Source of the DNA: Candidatus Saccharimonadota bacterium
GTDB lineage: Bacteria > Patescibacteriota > Saccharimonadia > Saccharimonadales > OFTM59
Reading direction: 5' to 3'
DNA length: 46,058 bases
Assembly: GCA_029260875.1 (NCBI GenBank)
Contig: JAJDCL010000007.1
Location: 1-46,058, forward strand
The notes under the pieces were generated by a model that saw nothing but the letters and a program-made list of their open reading frames with translations, was not told the DNA's origin and searched no databases. Position numbers and translations under genes: made by a program. Positions within the stretch are counted from its first letter, which is position 1. Every line of letters starts with the position of its first letter. Positions 1 to 7,555 of this stretch are shown here, one piece after another.

Positions 1-102
1 CAGCCTTTGGCTGGCAAACGGCGGGGCTGGTGGAAACAGCACTCGCTTACGCTCGCGCACAGGCCTCCATTTACGTTTAGCTCTCGGTTTTTAACTTTTT
101 GC

Positions 103-220
103 TATAAAATAGGTTCTAGCCTCAGCGTAGAGGGACACCAATAAGTAGGCTGGCTTACTTATTGGCTTAGTAAAATACTTTGAACCTTTGCACCCGAAGG
201 GTGGAGGTTTTTGTGCAAAG
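103..220 (+). promoter_or_regulatory. Putative leader with -10 box, hairpin and competing terminator
   Basis: A strong -10-like box (TATAAAAT, 103-110) is followed by a perfect 10-bp hairpin (CCAATAAGTA 138-147 with TACTTATTGG 156-165). Next is an intrinsic-terminator-like hairpin (AACCT 183-187 and CACCC 191-195 pairing with GGGTG 199-203 and AGGTT 205-209, then T's to 212). CTTTGCAC (186-193) can instead pair with GTGCAAAG (213-220), which would break the terminator. No convincing -35 box was found. This is either an attenuator for the ATP-grasp gene at 241 or the end of an RNA that begins further upstream. Confidence 0.35.
183..212 (+). terminator. Intrinsic terminator upstream of ATP-grasp gene
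   Basis: The stem is AACCT/AGGTT plus CACCC/GGGTG with a GAA loop, followed by five T's (208-212). It lies 28 nt before the ATG at 241, so it can end upstream transcription or act conditionally. Confidence 0.5.
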
Positions 221-240
221 ACACTTACAGCGGATAAAGA

Positions 241-1656
241 ATGACTACCCCTAATCAAGAACCTATCAATGCAGAGTACTGGCTTAATGTGCTTAAGCCT
301 GTTTTTCAAAACAAGAGAGTAATATTCGCAGGAGGTGTTGTTGCAAGTCAGCTCTCGCGTGCGAAACAGATACGCGAAATGGGCGCTAAATCAACTTTTA
401 TACTTGCTACTGAGGGCATGGGTACGGGCGACACGCCAACTAAAGATGATGGTGATTGGCTTTTGGTAGACCCACCGCATTCAGATGATCTAGTGGACGC
501 AATCCATGCTGGTAATGCTTTGCTGGGGGACCTACCTAAGCAGGCTATACAAGCTCTTGACTGGTATGACCCCGACCACTCTGCGATAGTGGTTGGAACA
601 TTCCTACATGAGCGACCATTAGTAGCTGGTCGCAAATCATTGGCCTACAGAAAACCCGACTGGCTAGCCCTAGACGACAAAACAGTTATAGATGAAGTGT
701 GGGATAAGATCGGAATTCCAAGAGAATCGTCTGAAGTTGTTGATGTAAGTATCGATGCCATACTGTCGGCCACCCAGCGCCTGGATAGAGGTGACGGCGT
801 AGTTTTAAGCGGAGACTCTCGTGATGGCGTTAGTGGGGGCGCGGTAGGAGTGCGTTGGGTCCGGTCTGAAATTGACATAGATAAAGCACTTGAATACTAC
901 AAGAAACATTGCAACAAACTACGGGTAATGCCATTTCTGGAAGGCATACCGTGCAGCATTCACGGGATGGTCTTCCCTGATTATGTCGCAGCTTTCCGGC
1001 CGGTTGAAATGATTACGTTGCGTAAAGTCGATTCAAACGAATTCTTCTACGCTGGCACTGCGACTTATTGGGACCCTTCTTTATCTGACCGTCAAGCCAT
1101 GCGGAATATGGCAAAGCAAGTGGGAGATGCCCTTAGGGATATGGTTAATTACAGGGGGATATTTACGGTTGACGGCGTTATGACAAAAGACGGGTTTCGC
1201 CCAACTGAAATGAATACGAGGTCTGGTGCGGGTGTTAAGCCATTAATAGCAGAATTGCCTGGTTTACCCTTAGAAATTATTGCCCAGGCAGTAGCTTCGG
1301 GCGCTGATTTGGATTACAAGCCGAAGGATCTTGAAACCTTAGTTTTAAATGCGGCTGACGAGAATCGTAGCGGTGGTACATGGCGTGCTTTACAGGTTCA
1401 TCTCCCGCGAATAGACAAACGGCCAGTCAAGTTGACTGATAAAAAGTGGGGATGGATAGAAGGTGATGAATCAGATGGGACGGTTACTGTCGGACCAGGA
1501 CCTTTAGGCAGTTTTGTTCGCTTAACACCAACACACACTTCAATTAAATCAGGTCCATCATTTGCTCCTTTTGCACAAGATTTCTGGCGCTTTGTAGACG
1601 AAAACATGGCTAGTGATATCGGTCCGCTTGAGCCAGCTAAGCCAGTTAGGGGATAA
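241..1656 (+). CDS. ATP-grasp superfamily ligase-like protein
   Basis: The protein has 471 residues. The middle and C-terminal half look like an ATP-grasp fold: a lysine/glycine-rich segment with SGGAVG near residue 200, a strand with MPFLEGIPCSIHG near 235, and a metal-binding-like PTEMNTRSGAG near 325, where Glu and Asn would hold Mg-ATP as in PurK, carbamoyl-phosphate synthase and carboxylate-amine ligases. The N-terminal 120 residues resemble a Rossmann-like substrate domain. ATP-dependent ligation of a carboxylate is inferred from the family; the substrate is unknown. The ATG at 241 has no clear Shine-Dalgarno. The gene stands alone, behind a possible attenuator and just upstream of the RAYT element. 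Confidence 0.55.
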   Translation: MTTPNQEPINAEYWLNVLKPVFQNKRVIFAGGVVASQLSRAKQIREMGAKSTFILATEGMGTGDTPTKDDGDWLLVDPPHSDDLVDAIHAGNALLGDLPKQAIQALDWYDPDHSAIVVGTFLHERPLVAGRKSLAYRKPDWLALDDKTVIDEVWDKIGIPRESSEVVDVSIDAILSATQRLDRGDGVVLSGDSRDGVSGGAVGVRWVRSEIDIDKALEYYKKHCNKLRVMPFLEGIPCSIHGMVFPDYVAAFRPVEMITLRKVDSNEFFYAGTATYWDPSLSDRQAMRNMAKQVGDALRDMVNYRGIFTVDGVMTKDGFRPTEMNTRSGAGVKPLIAELPGLPLEIIAQAVASGADLDYKPKDLETLVLNAADENRSGGTWRALQVHLPRIDKRPVKLTDKKWGWIEGDESDGTVTVGPGPLGSFVRLTPTHTSIKSGPSFAPFAQDFWRFVDENMASDIGPLEPAKPVRG

Positions 1657-1658
1657 CG

Positions 1659-1695
1659 AGGTCGTACCTCTAGAAGTGTTAATTAGTGCTAGTTA
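1659..1695 (+). repeat. Left inverted repeat of RAYT/IS200-like element
   Basis: This 37-nt sequence recurs inverted at 2339-2375 with only a few mismatches. Its tip (GAGGT CGT ACCTC, 1658-1670) is itself a hairpin, like the subterminal hairpins recognised by HUH transposases. It begins 3 nt after the stop codon of the ATP-grasp gene. Confidence 0.75.
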
Positions 1696-1708
1696 TGAGT
1701 ATTCTGAG

Positions 1709-2338
1709 TTACTGATCGGCAAGTTCGTGCTTTAGCTCATCCAGCATCTGTTTGTGCTCTTCGTAATCACTAACAAATGTTTGGTAGTCAGTAATATCCT
1801 TGAATAAACCCGTCACTTTTGCTGTCTGTAGCCACTCAGGGCTAGGTACTCCAAGGTAGTGTTTCAAGCTGGAGGCACGGTGAGTTTGCCATAATCTTGG
1901 GTTGAGGTGAATATAGCGCGTGATGTGTTGTAGGTAGCTGTCTTGGTCAATACGCGAGGCCTTATATCTGCTTTCAAACAACGGTCCGGAGCGATTGTAT
2001 TTTAGGTTAAAATAACGGCTATAGCTAGTCATGACACTCTGCATAAGTTTTTTCATGGCGGTCTGTTCAATCTGATAGACGAGTAAATGAAAGTGATTGT
2101 TCATGAGACAGTAGCAGGTTAGCTCTACCTTATCGCGATAGCGCGGATAGGTCACGCCCATGGTACTGATTTTTGGCTTAATCGATAAGTAACGCTCAAA
2201 AAGTTTTAAAAAGTGAGTATAGTCTCTAGTTTCTAAAAATATCTTTTGCTGGCTAACGCCGCGGGCATAGACGTGATAGAAAGAATGGGGCACGTCAACT
2301 TTGTATATATTCCGAGATGGCACACAAACATAGTACAT
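1709..2338 (-). CDS. REP-associated tyrosine transposase (RAYT), IS200/Y1 family
   Basis: The protein has 209 residues. It carries the HUH motif NNHFHLL (histidines at about 82 and 84) and a downstream SYSRYFN segment (about 105-111) with the candidate nucleophilic tyrosine, followed by SGPLFESRYKA, all typical of Y1_Tnp/TnpA_REP proteins. Family members nick single-stranded DNA at hairpin ends. The start codon sits exactly inside the right inverted repeat and the stop is 13 nt from the left one, so the unit is a compact 717-bp element (1659-2375). It appears intact and lies opposite to the neighbouring genes. RAYT and IS200-type TnpA cannot be separated with certainty here; a domesticated REP-mobilising enzyme is likely. 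Confidence 0.85.
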   Translation of the reverse strand: MYYVCVPSRNIYKVDVPHSFYHVYARGVSQQKIFLETRDYTHFLKLFERYLSIKPKISTMGVTYPRYRDKVELTCYCLMNNHFHLLVYQIEQTAMKKLMQSVMTSYSRYFNLKYNRSGPLFESRYKASRIDQDSYLQHITRYIHLNPRLWQTHRASSLKHYLGVPSPEWLQTAKVTGLFKDITDYQTFVSDYEEHKQMLDELKHELADQ

Positions 2339-2375
2339 TAACTAGCAGGGAATTACACTTTTAGAGGTACGACCT
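2339..2375 (-). repeat. Right inverted repeat of RAYT/IS200-like element
   Basis: It is the inverted partner of 1659-1695 and ends in an AGGT-ACG-ACCT hairpin followed by five T's. It directly abuts the transposase ATG, so it probably contains part of its promoter. Confidence 0.75.
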
Positions 2376-2425
2376 TTTTCACCTAGTAAAGAGTTAAATA
2401 TTAACGTAAGTACGAGAGCTATATA

Positions 2426-2833
2426 ATGCCGCAACATTACGAGTTTCCTGGGCGAGATCAAGGTTACCGAAGTAGCATAGAGGATATAAGCGTACCCACA
2501 AGCTGCACAGGCACTATTATTGAAACAACCGATGAAGGCAACTATTTGGCCCAGATGACAGGTCCGAGTATATGTGTACTTGTTCTGTTAGCATGTGACA
2601 GACGCGTAACTACGGGTTACCCAAACGTAGGCGCCAGAACTAGAGTCACGAACCATCGCAGCCCAGATGAAATTGTCAGTACGGGGGCGAAAATTGTTGC
2701 GCACGTTGCACGAATTACTGAAGAGACCGGAAAAACACTACAAGTATATTCTAGCGAGTATCCATTCGTTCATCGTTATCGCGAGTATGTGACAACAGGT
2801 TCATTCGCTACTCGATGGGGCGTTGTTAGTTAA
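2426..2833 (+). CDS. Hypothetical protein, 135 aa
   Basis: Unrecognised soluble protein of 135 residues with no signal peptide. One hydrophobic stretch (SICVLVLLAC, about 48-57) looks like a buried strand rather than a membrane helix. The composition is beta-rich with many Thr, Val and Arg. The ATG at 2426 has a weak AGAG element about 8 nt upstream. A perfect TATAAT (2422-2427) overlaps the start codon; if it were the real -10 box, transcription would begin inside the gene, so it is probably coincidental. The gene is monocistronic between the RAYT element and a DUF4352-like gene. No function is proposed. Confidence 0.55.
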   Translation: MPQHYEFPGRDQGYRSSIEDISVPTSCTGTIIETTDEGNYLAQMTGPSICVLVLLACDRRVTTGYPNVGARTRVTNHRSPDEIVSTGAKIVAHVARITEETGKTLQVYSSEYPFVHRYREYVTTGSFATRWGVVS

Positions 2834-2943
2834 GATATAGAATCCTAAGAGCCGGAAAAGTGGCGCTTAAAAAGCGGAACTTTATTTTTGGGTACCTATC
2901 GGCTATAGTTCACGTATATAACTTAAATGGGAGAATATTCGCT

Positions 2944-3516
2944 ATGGCTGAAGACAAGAAAAGTTGGTTTGCCAAACACAAAGTATTAACTGTAATCTTG
3001 GTCTTTATTGTAATTGCAGTATTAGCAAATGCCATGGGTGGTGGCAGCGGGTCTGATAATAGCTCTTCGGGCGATGGCAGTGGTGTGACAAAAACAGAAG
3101 ATAAAGAGGCTACTGTAGCCAAGCTGAACGAACCAGCAAGAGACGGGAAGTTTGAGTTTGTAGTTAAGGCTGTAGAATGCGGAAAGACCACTATCGGTAC
3201 AAACGAATATGTCACCAAAAATGCTCAAGGCCAGTTCTGCCTAGTGACAATAAATGTTAAAAATATCGGTGATGAAGCCCAGGGCTTCTTTAGTTCAAAT
3301 CAGAAGCTTCTAAATGCACAGAACCAACAGTACGCTGCTGATGATGCTGCGGGTATTTATGTGGACCAGAACTACTCAACCTTGTTTAGCAATATAAACC
3401 CAGGAAATAGCGTTGAGGGTGTGATTGTCTTTGATATTCCAAAAGACCAAACACCAATCACTGCACAGCTACATGACAGCGCGTTTAGCGACGGTGTAAA
3501 AGTTAATTTGCAATAA
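2944..3516 (+). CDS. Membrane-anchored DUF4352-like (telokin-like) protein
   Basis: 190 residues from the chosen ATG at 2944. An in-frame start at 2860 would add a segment unlike the family, whereas 2944 follows a TTCACG-N18-GAATAT promoter-like pair by 5 nt. There is a single transmembrane helix (about 14-32) after a positively charged N-terminus, a Gly/Ser/Asp linker (33-50), then a DUF4352-type Ig-like beta domain (about 65-190). Cys79 and Cys99 could form a disulfide outside the membrane. Such proteins are surface-exposed and of unknown role, often in hosts or symbionts that interact with other cells. Membrane topology is inferred from the sequence; the function is not known. Confidence 0.7.
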   Translation: MAEDKKSWFAKHKVLTVILVFIVIAVLANAMGGGSGSDNSSSGDGSGVTKTEDKEATVAKLNEPARDGKFEFVVKAVECGKTTIGTNEYVTKNAQGQFCLVTINVKNIGDEAQGFFSSNQKLLNAQNQQYAADDAAGIYVDQNYSTLFSNINPGNSVEGVIVFDIPKDQTPITAQLHDSAFSDGVKVNLQ

Positions 3517-3588
3517 CACAAAACAACAAACCGCAAAATAGCGGCATGGTAGTCGCTCTTTTGGCTGCCGGGGCGTGCGTCGGATTGT

Positions 3589-3776
3589 ATGATAGACCGC
3601 AATCAACAACTCCTCTCTGCAAAAGTATTGCTGCTAGAGAGTAAAAAGGTTGAACCATAAAAAAGTGCATGGTTATGCGGGGAGCTTAGAAAATTGTAAG
3701 CAACTTTAAAGTTGTGTCTATAGGGTACGGCTTTATCGTTGCTAAAATTAGTTTGTCTTTACAAACCTAATTTTCG
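3589..3776 (+). other. Structured intergenic region with several hairpins
   Basis: The 321-nt gap 3517-3837 holds four successive hairpins: CTCTCTGCA/TGC-AGAGAG (3613-3641), AACCAT/ATGGTT (3653-3674), the palindrome CAACTTTAAAGTTG (3701-3714), and a 13-bp stem (3744-3774). A 23-codon leucine-rich ORF (3589-3660) covers the first. It could be a small RNA or a leader for the next gene. It does not match tmRNA, RNase P RNA, SRP RNA or any riboswitch I recognise, and no clear promoter is visible. Confidence 0.35.
3744..3774 (+). terminator. Hairpin, possible terminator
   Basis: AAAATTAG plus TTTGT (3744-3756) pairs with ACAAA plus CTAATTTT (3761-3774), with a one-base bulge and a 4-nt loop. It ends in TTTT, so the U-tract lies partly in the stem. 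The hairpin is bidirectional in shape. Confidence 0.4.
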
Positions 3777-3837
3777 GACTGTTCGTTGCTTGTTCAATGG
3801 ATGTAAGATGACATACTAGATACATGAGGTATAGCAG

Positions 3838-4065
3838 ATGTATAATCGCTTAACGCATTGGCTTGCTCGCGAAAGCAATCGTGATGAAGACCTGGCGCCA
3901 ACCCAAGACAAGGACTTGCGGGCTTTAGACCGAAATCCTGACGGATTAAGTATTGGGCCGAAAGTTGATTACCTCCTACTATTTGCAGAAGACAGGGCTC
4001 AGACGGCTATTGATAACACCAAGTATTCTCCGCCTCAAGACGACCCGGGTGAGCTACAAGGCTGA
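3838..4065 (+). CDS. Hypothetical protein, 75 aa
   Basis: Small, acidic, soluble protein of 75 residues with no recognised domain. The ATG at 3838 has a GAGG element (3826-3829) about 8 nt upstream, and a TTGTTC/CATACT promoter-like pair lies further up (about 3791-3818). The C-terminal third is rich in Pro, Asp and Gln and looks disordered. It ends 46 nt before hisS, which has its own promoter, so the two are probably separate units. No function is assigned. Confidence 0.45.
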   Translation: MYNRLTHWLARESNRDEDLAPTQDKDLRALDRNPDGLSIGPKVDYLLLFAEDRAQTAIDNTKYSPPQDDPGELQG

Positions 4066-4071
4066 TATATT

Positions 4072-4100
4072 TTTACAAATCTCTTCAGATTAACTACACT
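4072..4100 (+). promoter_or_regulatory. hisS promoter
   Basis: TTTACA (4072-4077), a 17-nt spacer and TACACT (4095-4100). The predicted transcription start is only a few nt before the ATG at 4112, implying a near-leaderless mRNA. The same TACACT box occurs in the tRNA promoter at 45312. Confidence 0.6.
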
Positions 4101-4111
4101 GGTAACAATAC

Positions 4112-5419
4112 ATGAATTTATCTACACAACCATATAAGGGCGCGCGCGATTTCTTCCCTGAAGATAAGCGACTGCAAAAATATATTTTTGGCAAATGGAG
4201 GCAGGTAGTTGAGCGCTATGGCTACGAGGAGTACGATGCCCCGATTATTGAGCCGCTAGACTTGTATCTAGCAAAAACAGGCGAGGAGATAGTCAACGAA
4301 CAGACTTATACATTTAAGGATCGTGGTGACCGCCAGGTTGCTATTAGACCAGAGATGACCCCCACAGTCAGTAGGATGGTCGCCGCCAAGCGTCAGGAGC
4401 TGGCCTATCCGCTGCGCTGGTATTCTATCCCAAATTTGTGGCGCTATGAACGGCCTCAGCGTGGTCGGTTGCGTGAACACTGGCAGCTGAACTTAGACCT
4501 ATTTGGGGTAAGTGGTATTGAGGCTGAACATGAAATGATCATGGTGGCGAATGAGATTATGCGAGCATTTGGAGCTAAGTGGGACATGTATACATTTCGG
4601 ATCAACAGCAGACAGCTTATGAATTACCTTATGCAGGATTATCTGGGCCTAGATGTAACTCAAGCACATACCTTGAGCAAGGTTATTGACAGCATGCACA
4701 AAATGGATCAGGCCGAGTTCATGGCGCAAATTGAAGCTATATTTAGCCCCTCTCAGCGGGAAGGCGGAGCAAGTACAAAGCTTATCCGCCTTTTGCGAGC
4801 CCAAAGCCTAAGTGAGCTGCCGGATGAAGTGATAGTACATGAATCCGTGCAGCAACTGCAGAAACTATTTGATCTACTTGATGGTTCTGGGATTACAAAC
4901 ACCCGGTTTGATATAAGCATTATGAGAGGATTTGATTATTACACAGGGGTGGTGTTTGAGGTTTTTGACACTGACCCTGCTAATAATAGATCAATGTTTG
5001 GTGGCGGACGTTATGACGGGTTGGTCGGCATGTTTGGCGTAGAACCATTGCCAACAATTGGGTTTGGTGTTGGCGATGTGACTTTTCAAAACTTCTTAGA
5101 AACGCATAATTTGCTGCCAGACCTAAGACCAGAAACAGACCTCTATATTGTCCTGGTAGGAAATGTGTATGATAGGGCGCAAGATATAATTGCTGAGCTA
5201 AGAGGCATGAAACTGAATGTGTTAGTGGACGGATATGGCCGCTCTGTTGACAAACAGATAAAATCAGCCGTCAAAAAAGATGTCCGATATATTATGTTTG
5301 TTGGGGACAAAGAACTTTCTACAGACAGCTACACTCTAAAGGATTTGAAAACTGGGCAAGAAGCAATGCATGGTATAGAGCGTATAGTTAGTATTGTTAA
5401 AGATTTCCGAAGCCAGTAA
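4112..5419 (+). CDS. hisS: Histidyl-tRNA synthetase
   Basis: Charges tRNA-His with histidine using ATP in the cytosol. The 435-residue length fits bacterial HisRS. The N-terminus has the family P-x-G-x-RD start (YKGARDFFP, about residues 8-16). Class II motif 2 is RYERPQRGRLREHWQ (about 112-126), a GRYDGLVGMFG histidine-binding loop lies near 299, and motif 3 is TIGFGVGD near 316. A C-terminal anticodon-binding domain follows from about 340. It is expressed from its own promoter, with no Shine-Dalgarno. Its 3' end contains the promoter region for the next gene. Confidence 0.95.
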   Translation: MNLSTQPYKGARDFFPEDKRLQKYIFGKWRQVVERYGYEEYDAPIIEPLDLYLAKTGEEIVNEQTYTFKDRGDRQVAIRPEMTPTVSRMVAAKRQELAYPLRWYSIPNLWRYERPQRGRLREHWQLNLDLFGVSGIEAEHEMIMVANEIMRAFGAKWDMYTFRINSRQLMNYLMQDYLGLDVTQAHTLSKVIDSMHKMDQAEFMAQIEAIFSPSQREGGASTKLIRLLRAQSLSELPDEVIVHESVQQLQKLFDLLDGSGITNTRFDISIMRGFDYYTGVVFEVFDTDPANNRSMFGGGRYDGLVGMFGVEPLPTIGFGVGDVTFQNFLETHNLLPDLRPETDLYIVLVGNVYDRAQDIIAELRGMKLNVLVDGYGRSVDKQIKSAVKKDVRYIMFVGDKELSTDSYTLKDLKTGQEAMHGIERIVSIVKDFRSQ

Positions 5420-5423
5420 ACCC

Positions 5424-5452
5424 TTGATCTTCACCGAGAGTTCTGATATTAC
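5424..5452 (+). promoter_or_regulatory. Promoter for the orphan gene after hisS
   Basis: TTGATC (5424-5429), a 17-nt spacer and TATTAC (5447-5452). The ATG at 5463 follows by 10 nt, giving a leader of only a few nt. This supports the ATG at 5463 over an upstream in-frame start at 5394 inside hisS. Confidence 0.5.
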
Positions 5453-5462
5453 TTGTGTAGCT

Positions 5463-6152
5463 ATGAGCAAACTACGATCCCACATAGTAATAGTAGGTGG
5501 GCCTCTTCAAACGGAGGAAATGCTTTTTGGTGTTGCAGAAGCTGCTATAGCTATTGAAATGGCGAATGATCCTGTGGTCTTTACTTTTAATGATGCACGC
5601 AGGAAGGAAAAGCTATTGAGCGTTGCAGCTCGAACAGCGGGAATTATACTAACTCACGGCGCTGGTTCTGTCGCTATCCCGGGAAACGAGACCCTGGAAT
5701 CCGTAATAATGATTGCTCCACACGAACCGATTGCAAGGCTTGGTCAAGCAGTGGTCAGAAATAGTTTTGATCATCTAATAGGCAATACAGCACAGCCTAG
5801 GCGTGATCATTTACGCGTGCTGGCCGACAATGTAATGGCTTTAGGCGTTAATCCGATTAGAAATTTGTCTGGAGCAGGAATTGCCTCAGGATTCTCAACA
5901 TACAAATTGGTTCAAGGCGGACATATTCATTCTGACTGCATTGGCTATTTCCCGATGAGCGAGGACCGATTCTATGAGTCCCCAAGCACGGCTAATCTTT
6001 TAAACTTAGAATGGCACGGTCACATAGCTGACGTTCTCCGGGGTGGTCATGATGAACTAATGCTAGACCCGGGCAATGTTCTTATCAATGCGCAGAACAA
6101 GATGAGAGACGGCCAGAGCATTGCCTGGGCAAGAATTGGCGCTAGGCAATAG
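5463..6152 (+). CDS. Hypothetical protein, 229 aa
   Basis: Unrecognised soluble protein of 229 residues from the ATG at 5463. It opens with a hydrophobic strand and Gly-Gly turn (HIVIVGGPL), and a second strand (AGIILTHGAGS, near 60-70) resembles a Rossmann or alpha/beta-hydrolase core, but no complete catalytic motif is visible. Several conserved-looking His residues lie in the middle (QGGHIHSDC near 163). There is no signal peptide or membrane helix. It is monocistronic between hisS and tig. An enzyme of alpha/beta fold is possible; this is weak inference. Confidence 0.55.
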   Translation: MSKLRSHIVIVGGPLQTEEMLFGVAEAAIAIEMANDPVVFTFNDARRKEKLLSVAARTAGIILTHGAGSVAIPGNETLESVIMIAPHEPIARLGQAVVRNSFDHLIGNTAQPRRDHLRVLADNVMALGVNPIRNLSGAGIASGFSTYKLVQGGHIHSDCIGYFPMSEDRFYESPSTANLLNLEWHGHIADVLRGGHDELMLDPGNVLINAQNKMRDGQSIAWARIGARQ

Positions 6153-6194
6153 GGTTCTGGTATTTCCTTGCTCTATCTGTTAGAATAGGCACTT

Positions 6195-7481
6195 ATGCAT
6201 ATTAAGAAGAACTATTTATCAGAGACAGAAGTCAGTTTGACGGTTATAGCGACCGCGGACGAACTCCAAAACATGAAGAGCGTTGTGCTTGGGCGTTTTC
6301 GGCAGCGTTTGAAGTTGCCTGGTTTTCGCGAGGGCAAGGCGCCACTTGCGTTAGTAGAGAAGAATGTTGACCAAACGCAGCTACAAACTGAGTTTCTAGA
6401 AGAAACAATAAATCAGCTTTACCCCCAGGTTATACGTAACGAAAATTTGCGACCTGCTGAACGTCCAGAAATCAGCATTACAAAATTTGTACCTTTTACG
6501 ACCTTGGAATTTGAGGCTAAGGTGGCAGTTATTGGCACTATGAAGCTGCCGGATTACACAAAAATCAAAAAACCCAAACCCAAGGTAAAGGTAACCACTG
6601 ATGATATCAACGGTGTATTAAAGTCCTTACAGCAAAGAGCAGCCGAAAAGAAACAGGTAGATCGTAGTGCGAAAATTGGCGATGAGGTATGGGTTAACTT
6701 TACGGGTACAGACGCTAAAGGTTCCCCCGTCAAGGGCGCAGACGGTAAGGATTACCCGATTGTTTTAGGAAGTAATACGTTTATACCTGGGTTTGAAGAT
6801 AATGTGGTTGGGATGAAACCCACGGAGTCTAAGAGCTTCACGCTGACCTTCCCTAAAGATTACGGAGTAAAGGCGTTAGCGGGCAAAAAGGTAAACTTCA
6901 TTGTTGAGGTAACGAAAGTACAAGAAGTGCTGGAACCTAAACTTGACGATGGCTTTGCAGCCAAGATTGGCCCATTTAAGAGTCTTACAGAGCTAAAAGA
7001 AGATATTAAAAATCAGCTCACTATAGAGAAGCAGCAACAAGCAGATAGGGATTACGAGTCAGAACTTATTCGCGAATTAGCCAAGAAGGCTAAGGTTGAA
7101 GTCCCTAGCGTAATGGTTAATAGTCAAATTGAACGCCTAGTCCAGGAGCTACAGCAAAATATAGCTTACCGCGGGTTGACCTATGAAGATTTTTTGGCGA
7201 ATGAAGGGAAGAATGAGGACGCCTACAAAAAAGAAGTGCTTGCGCCTCAAGCCGAAGAGCGTGCCAAGATAAGTATAATTTTGGGCCATATAGCTGATAG
7301 CGAAAACCTATATATAACCCCTGAAGAACTAGACATTAGGATTCAACTTTTAAGAGCCCAATATAAAGATGAGGCGATGCAAGCTGAGCTGGAAAAGCCT
7401 GAGACTCGGCAAGATATATCCTCGCGTATGTTAACGGAAAAGGTACTAGCAAAACTTGTAGAGTACGCAAATAAAAAGTAG
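6195..7481 (+). CDS. tig: Trigger factor (ribosome-bound chaperone, PPIase)
   Basis: Binds L23 at the ribosome exit and shields nascent chains. The protein has 428 residues, close to the usual 430-450. The N-terminal ribosome-binding domain carries the GFREGKAP signature (about 44-51). The FKBP-type prolyl isomerase domain spans about 155-245 (GDEVWVNFTGT... IPGFEDNVVGM), and the C-terminal helical chaperone domain follows. TAGAAT (6181-6186) ends 8 nt before the ATG, suggesting a leaderless transcript with a poor -35. It lies just upstream of clpP, a common chaperone-protease pairing, but clpP has its own promoter. Confidence 0.95.
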   Translation: MHIKKNYLSETEVSLTVIATADELQNMKSVVLGRFRQRLKLPGFREGKAPLALVEKNVDQTQLQTEFLEETINQLYPQVIRNENLRPAERPEISITKFVPFTTLEFEAKVAVIGTMKLPDYTKIKKPKPKVKVTTDDINGVLKSLQQRAAEKKQVDRSAKIGDEVWVNFTGTDAKGSPVKGADGKDYPIVLGSNTFIPGFEDNVVGMKPTESKSFTLTFPKDYGVKALAGKKVNFIVEVTKVQEVLEPKLDDGFAAKIGPFKSLTELKEDIKNQLTIEKQQQADRDYESELIRELAKKAKVEVPSVMVNSQIERLVQELQQNIAYRGLTYEDFLANEGKNEDAYKKEVLAPQAEERAKISIILGHIADSENLYITPEELDIRIQLLRAQYKDEAMQAELEKPETRQDISSRMLTEKVLAKLVEYANKK

Positions 7482-7510
7482 TAACTACGAAAAGTCAAAA
7501 ATATAGCACA

Positions 7511-7537
7511 TTAGCACTCTTGACTTGCGAGTGCTAA
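7511..7537 (+). promoter_or_regulatory. CIRCE operator (HrcA site) for clpP
   Basis: A perfect CIRCE inverted repeat: TTAGCACTC (7511-7519), a 9-nt spacer, GAGTGCTAA (7529-7537). CIRCE is bound by the repressor HrcA, which releases on heat or unfolded-protein stress. The spacer itself contains the -35 box TTGACT, so HrcA binding would block RNA polymerase directly. Confidence 0.93.
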
Positions 7538-7548
7538 TTTCTTATCAT
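7520..7548 (+). promoter_or_regulatory. clpP promoter inside CIRCE
   Basis: TTGACT (7520-7525), a 17-nt spacer and TATCAT (7543-7548). The GTG start at 7556 follows by 7 nt, so transcription should begin at or next to the start codon (leaderless). Confidence 0.7.
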
Positions 7549-7555
7549 AATATTT

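Larger units (their letters stand above)
1659..2375 (-). mobile_element. Compact RAYT/IS200-like element bounded by 37-bp inverted repeats
   Basis: A single transposase gene fills the space between two near-identical inverted repeats. The outer tips are small hairpins (GAGGT/ACCTC left, AGGT/ACCT right). The right tip runs into TTTTT, so it may also work as a weak terminator. No target-site duplication is evident, as expected for the HUH mechanism. Confidence 0.7.

Noticed and set aside
91-309. Minus-strand 72-codon frame at the left edge
   Set aside because: It crosses the terminator and the start of the ATP-grasp gene and has no support.
2422-2427. TATAAT considered as promoter of the 135-aa gene
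   Set aside because: It overlaps the ATG, so transcription would start inside the gene; probably chance in AT-rich sequence.
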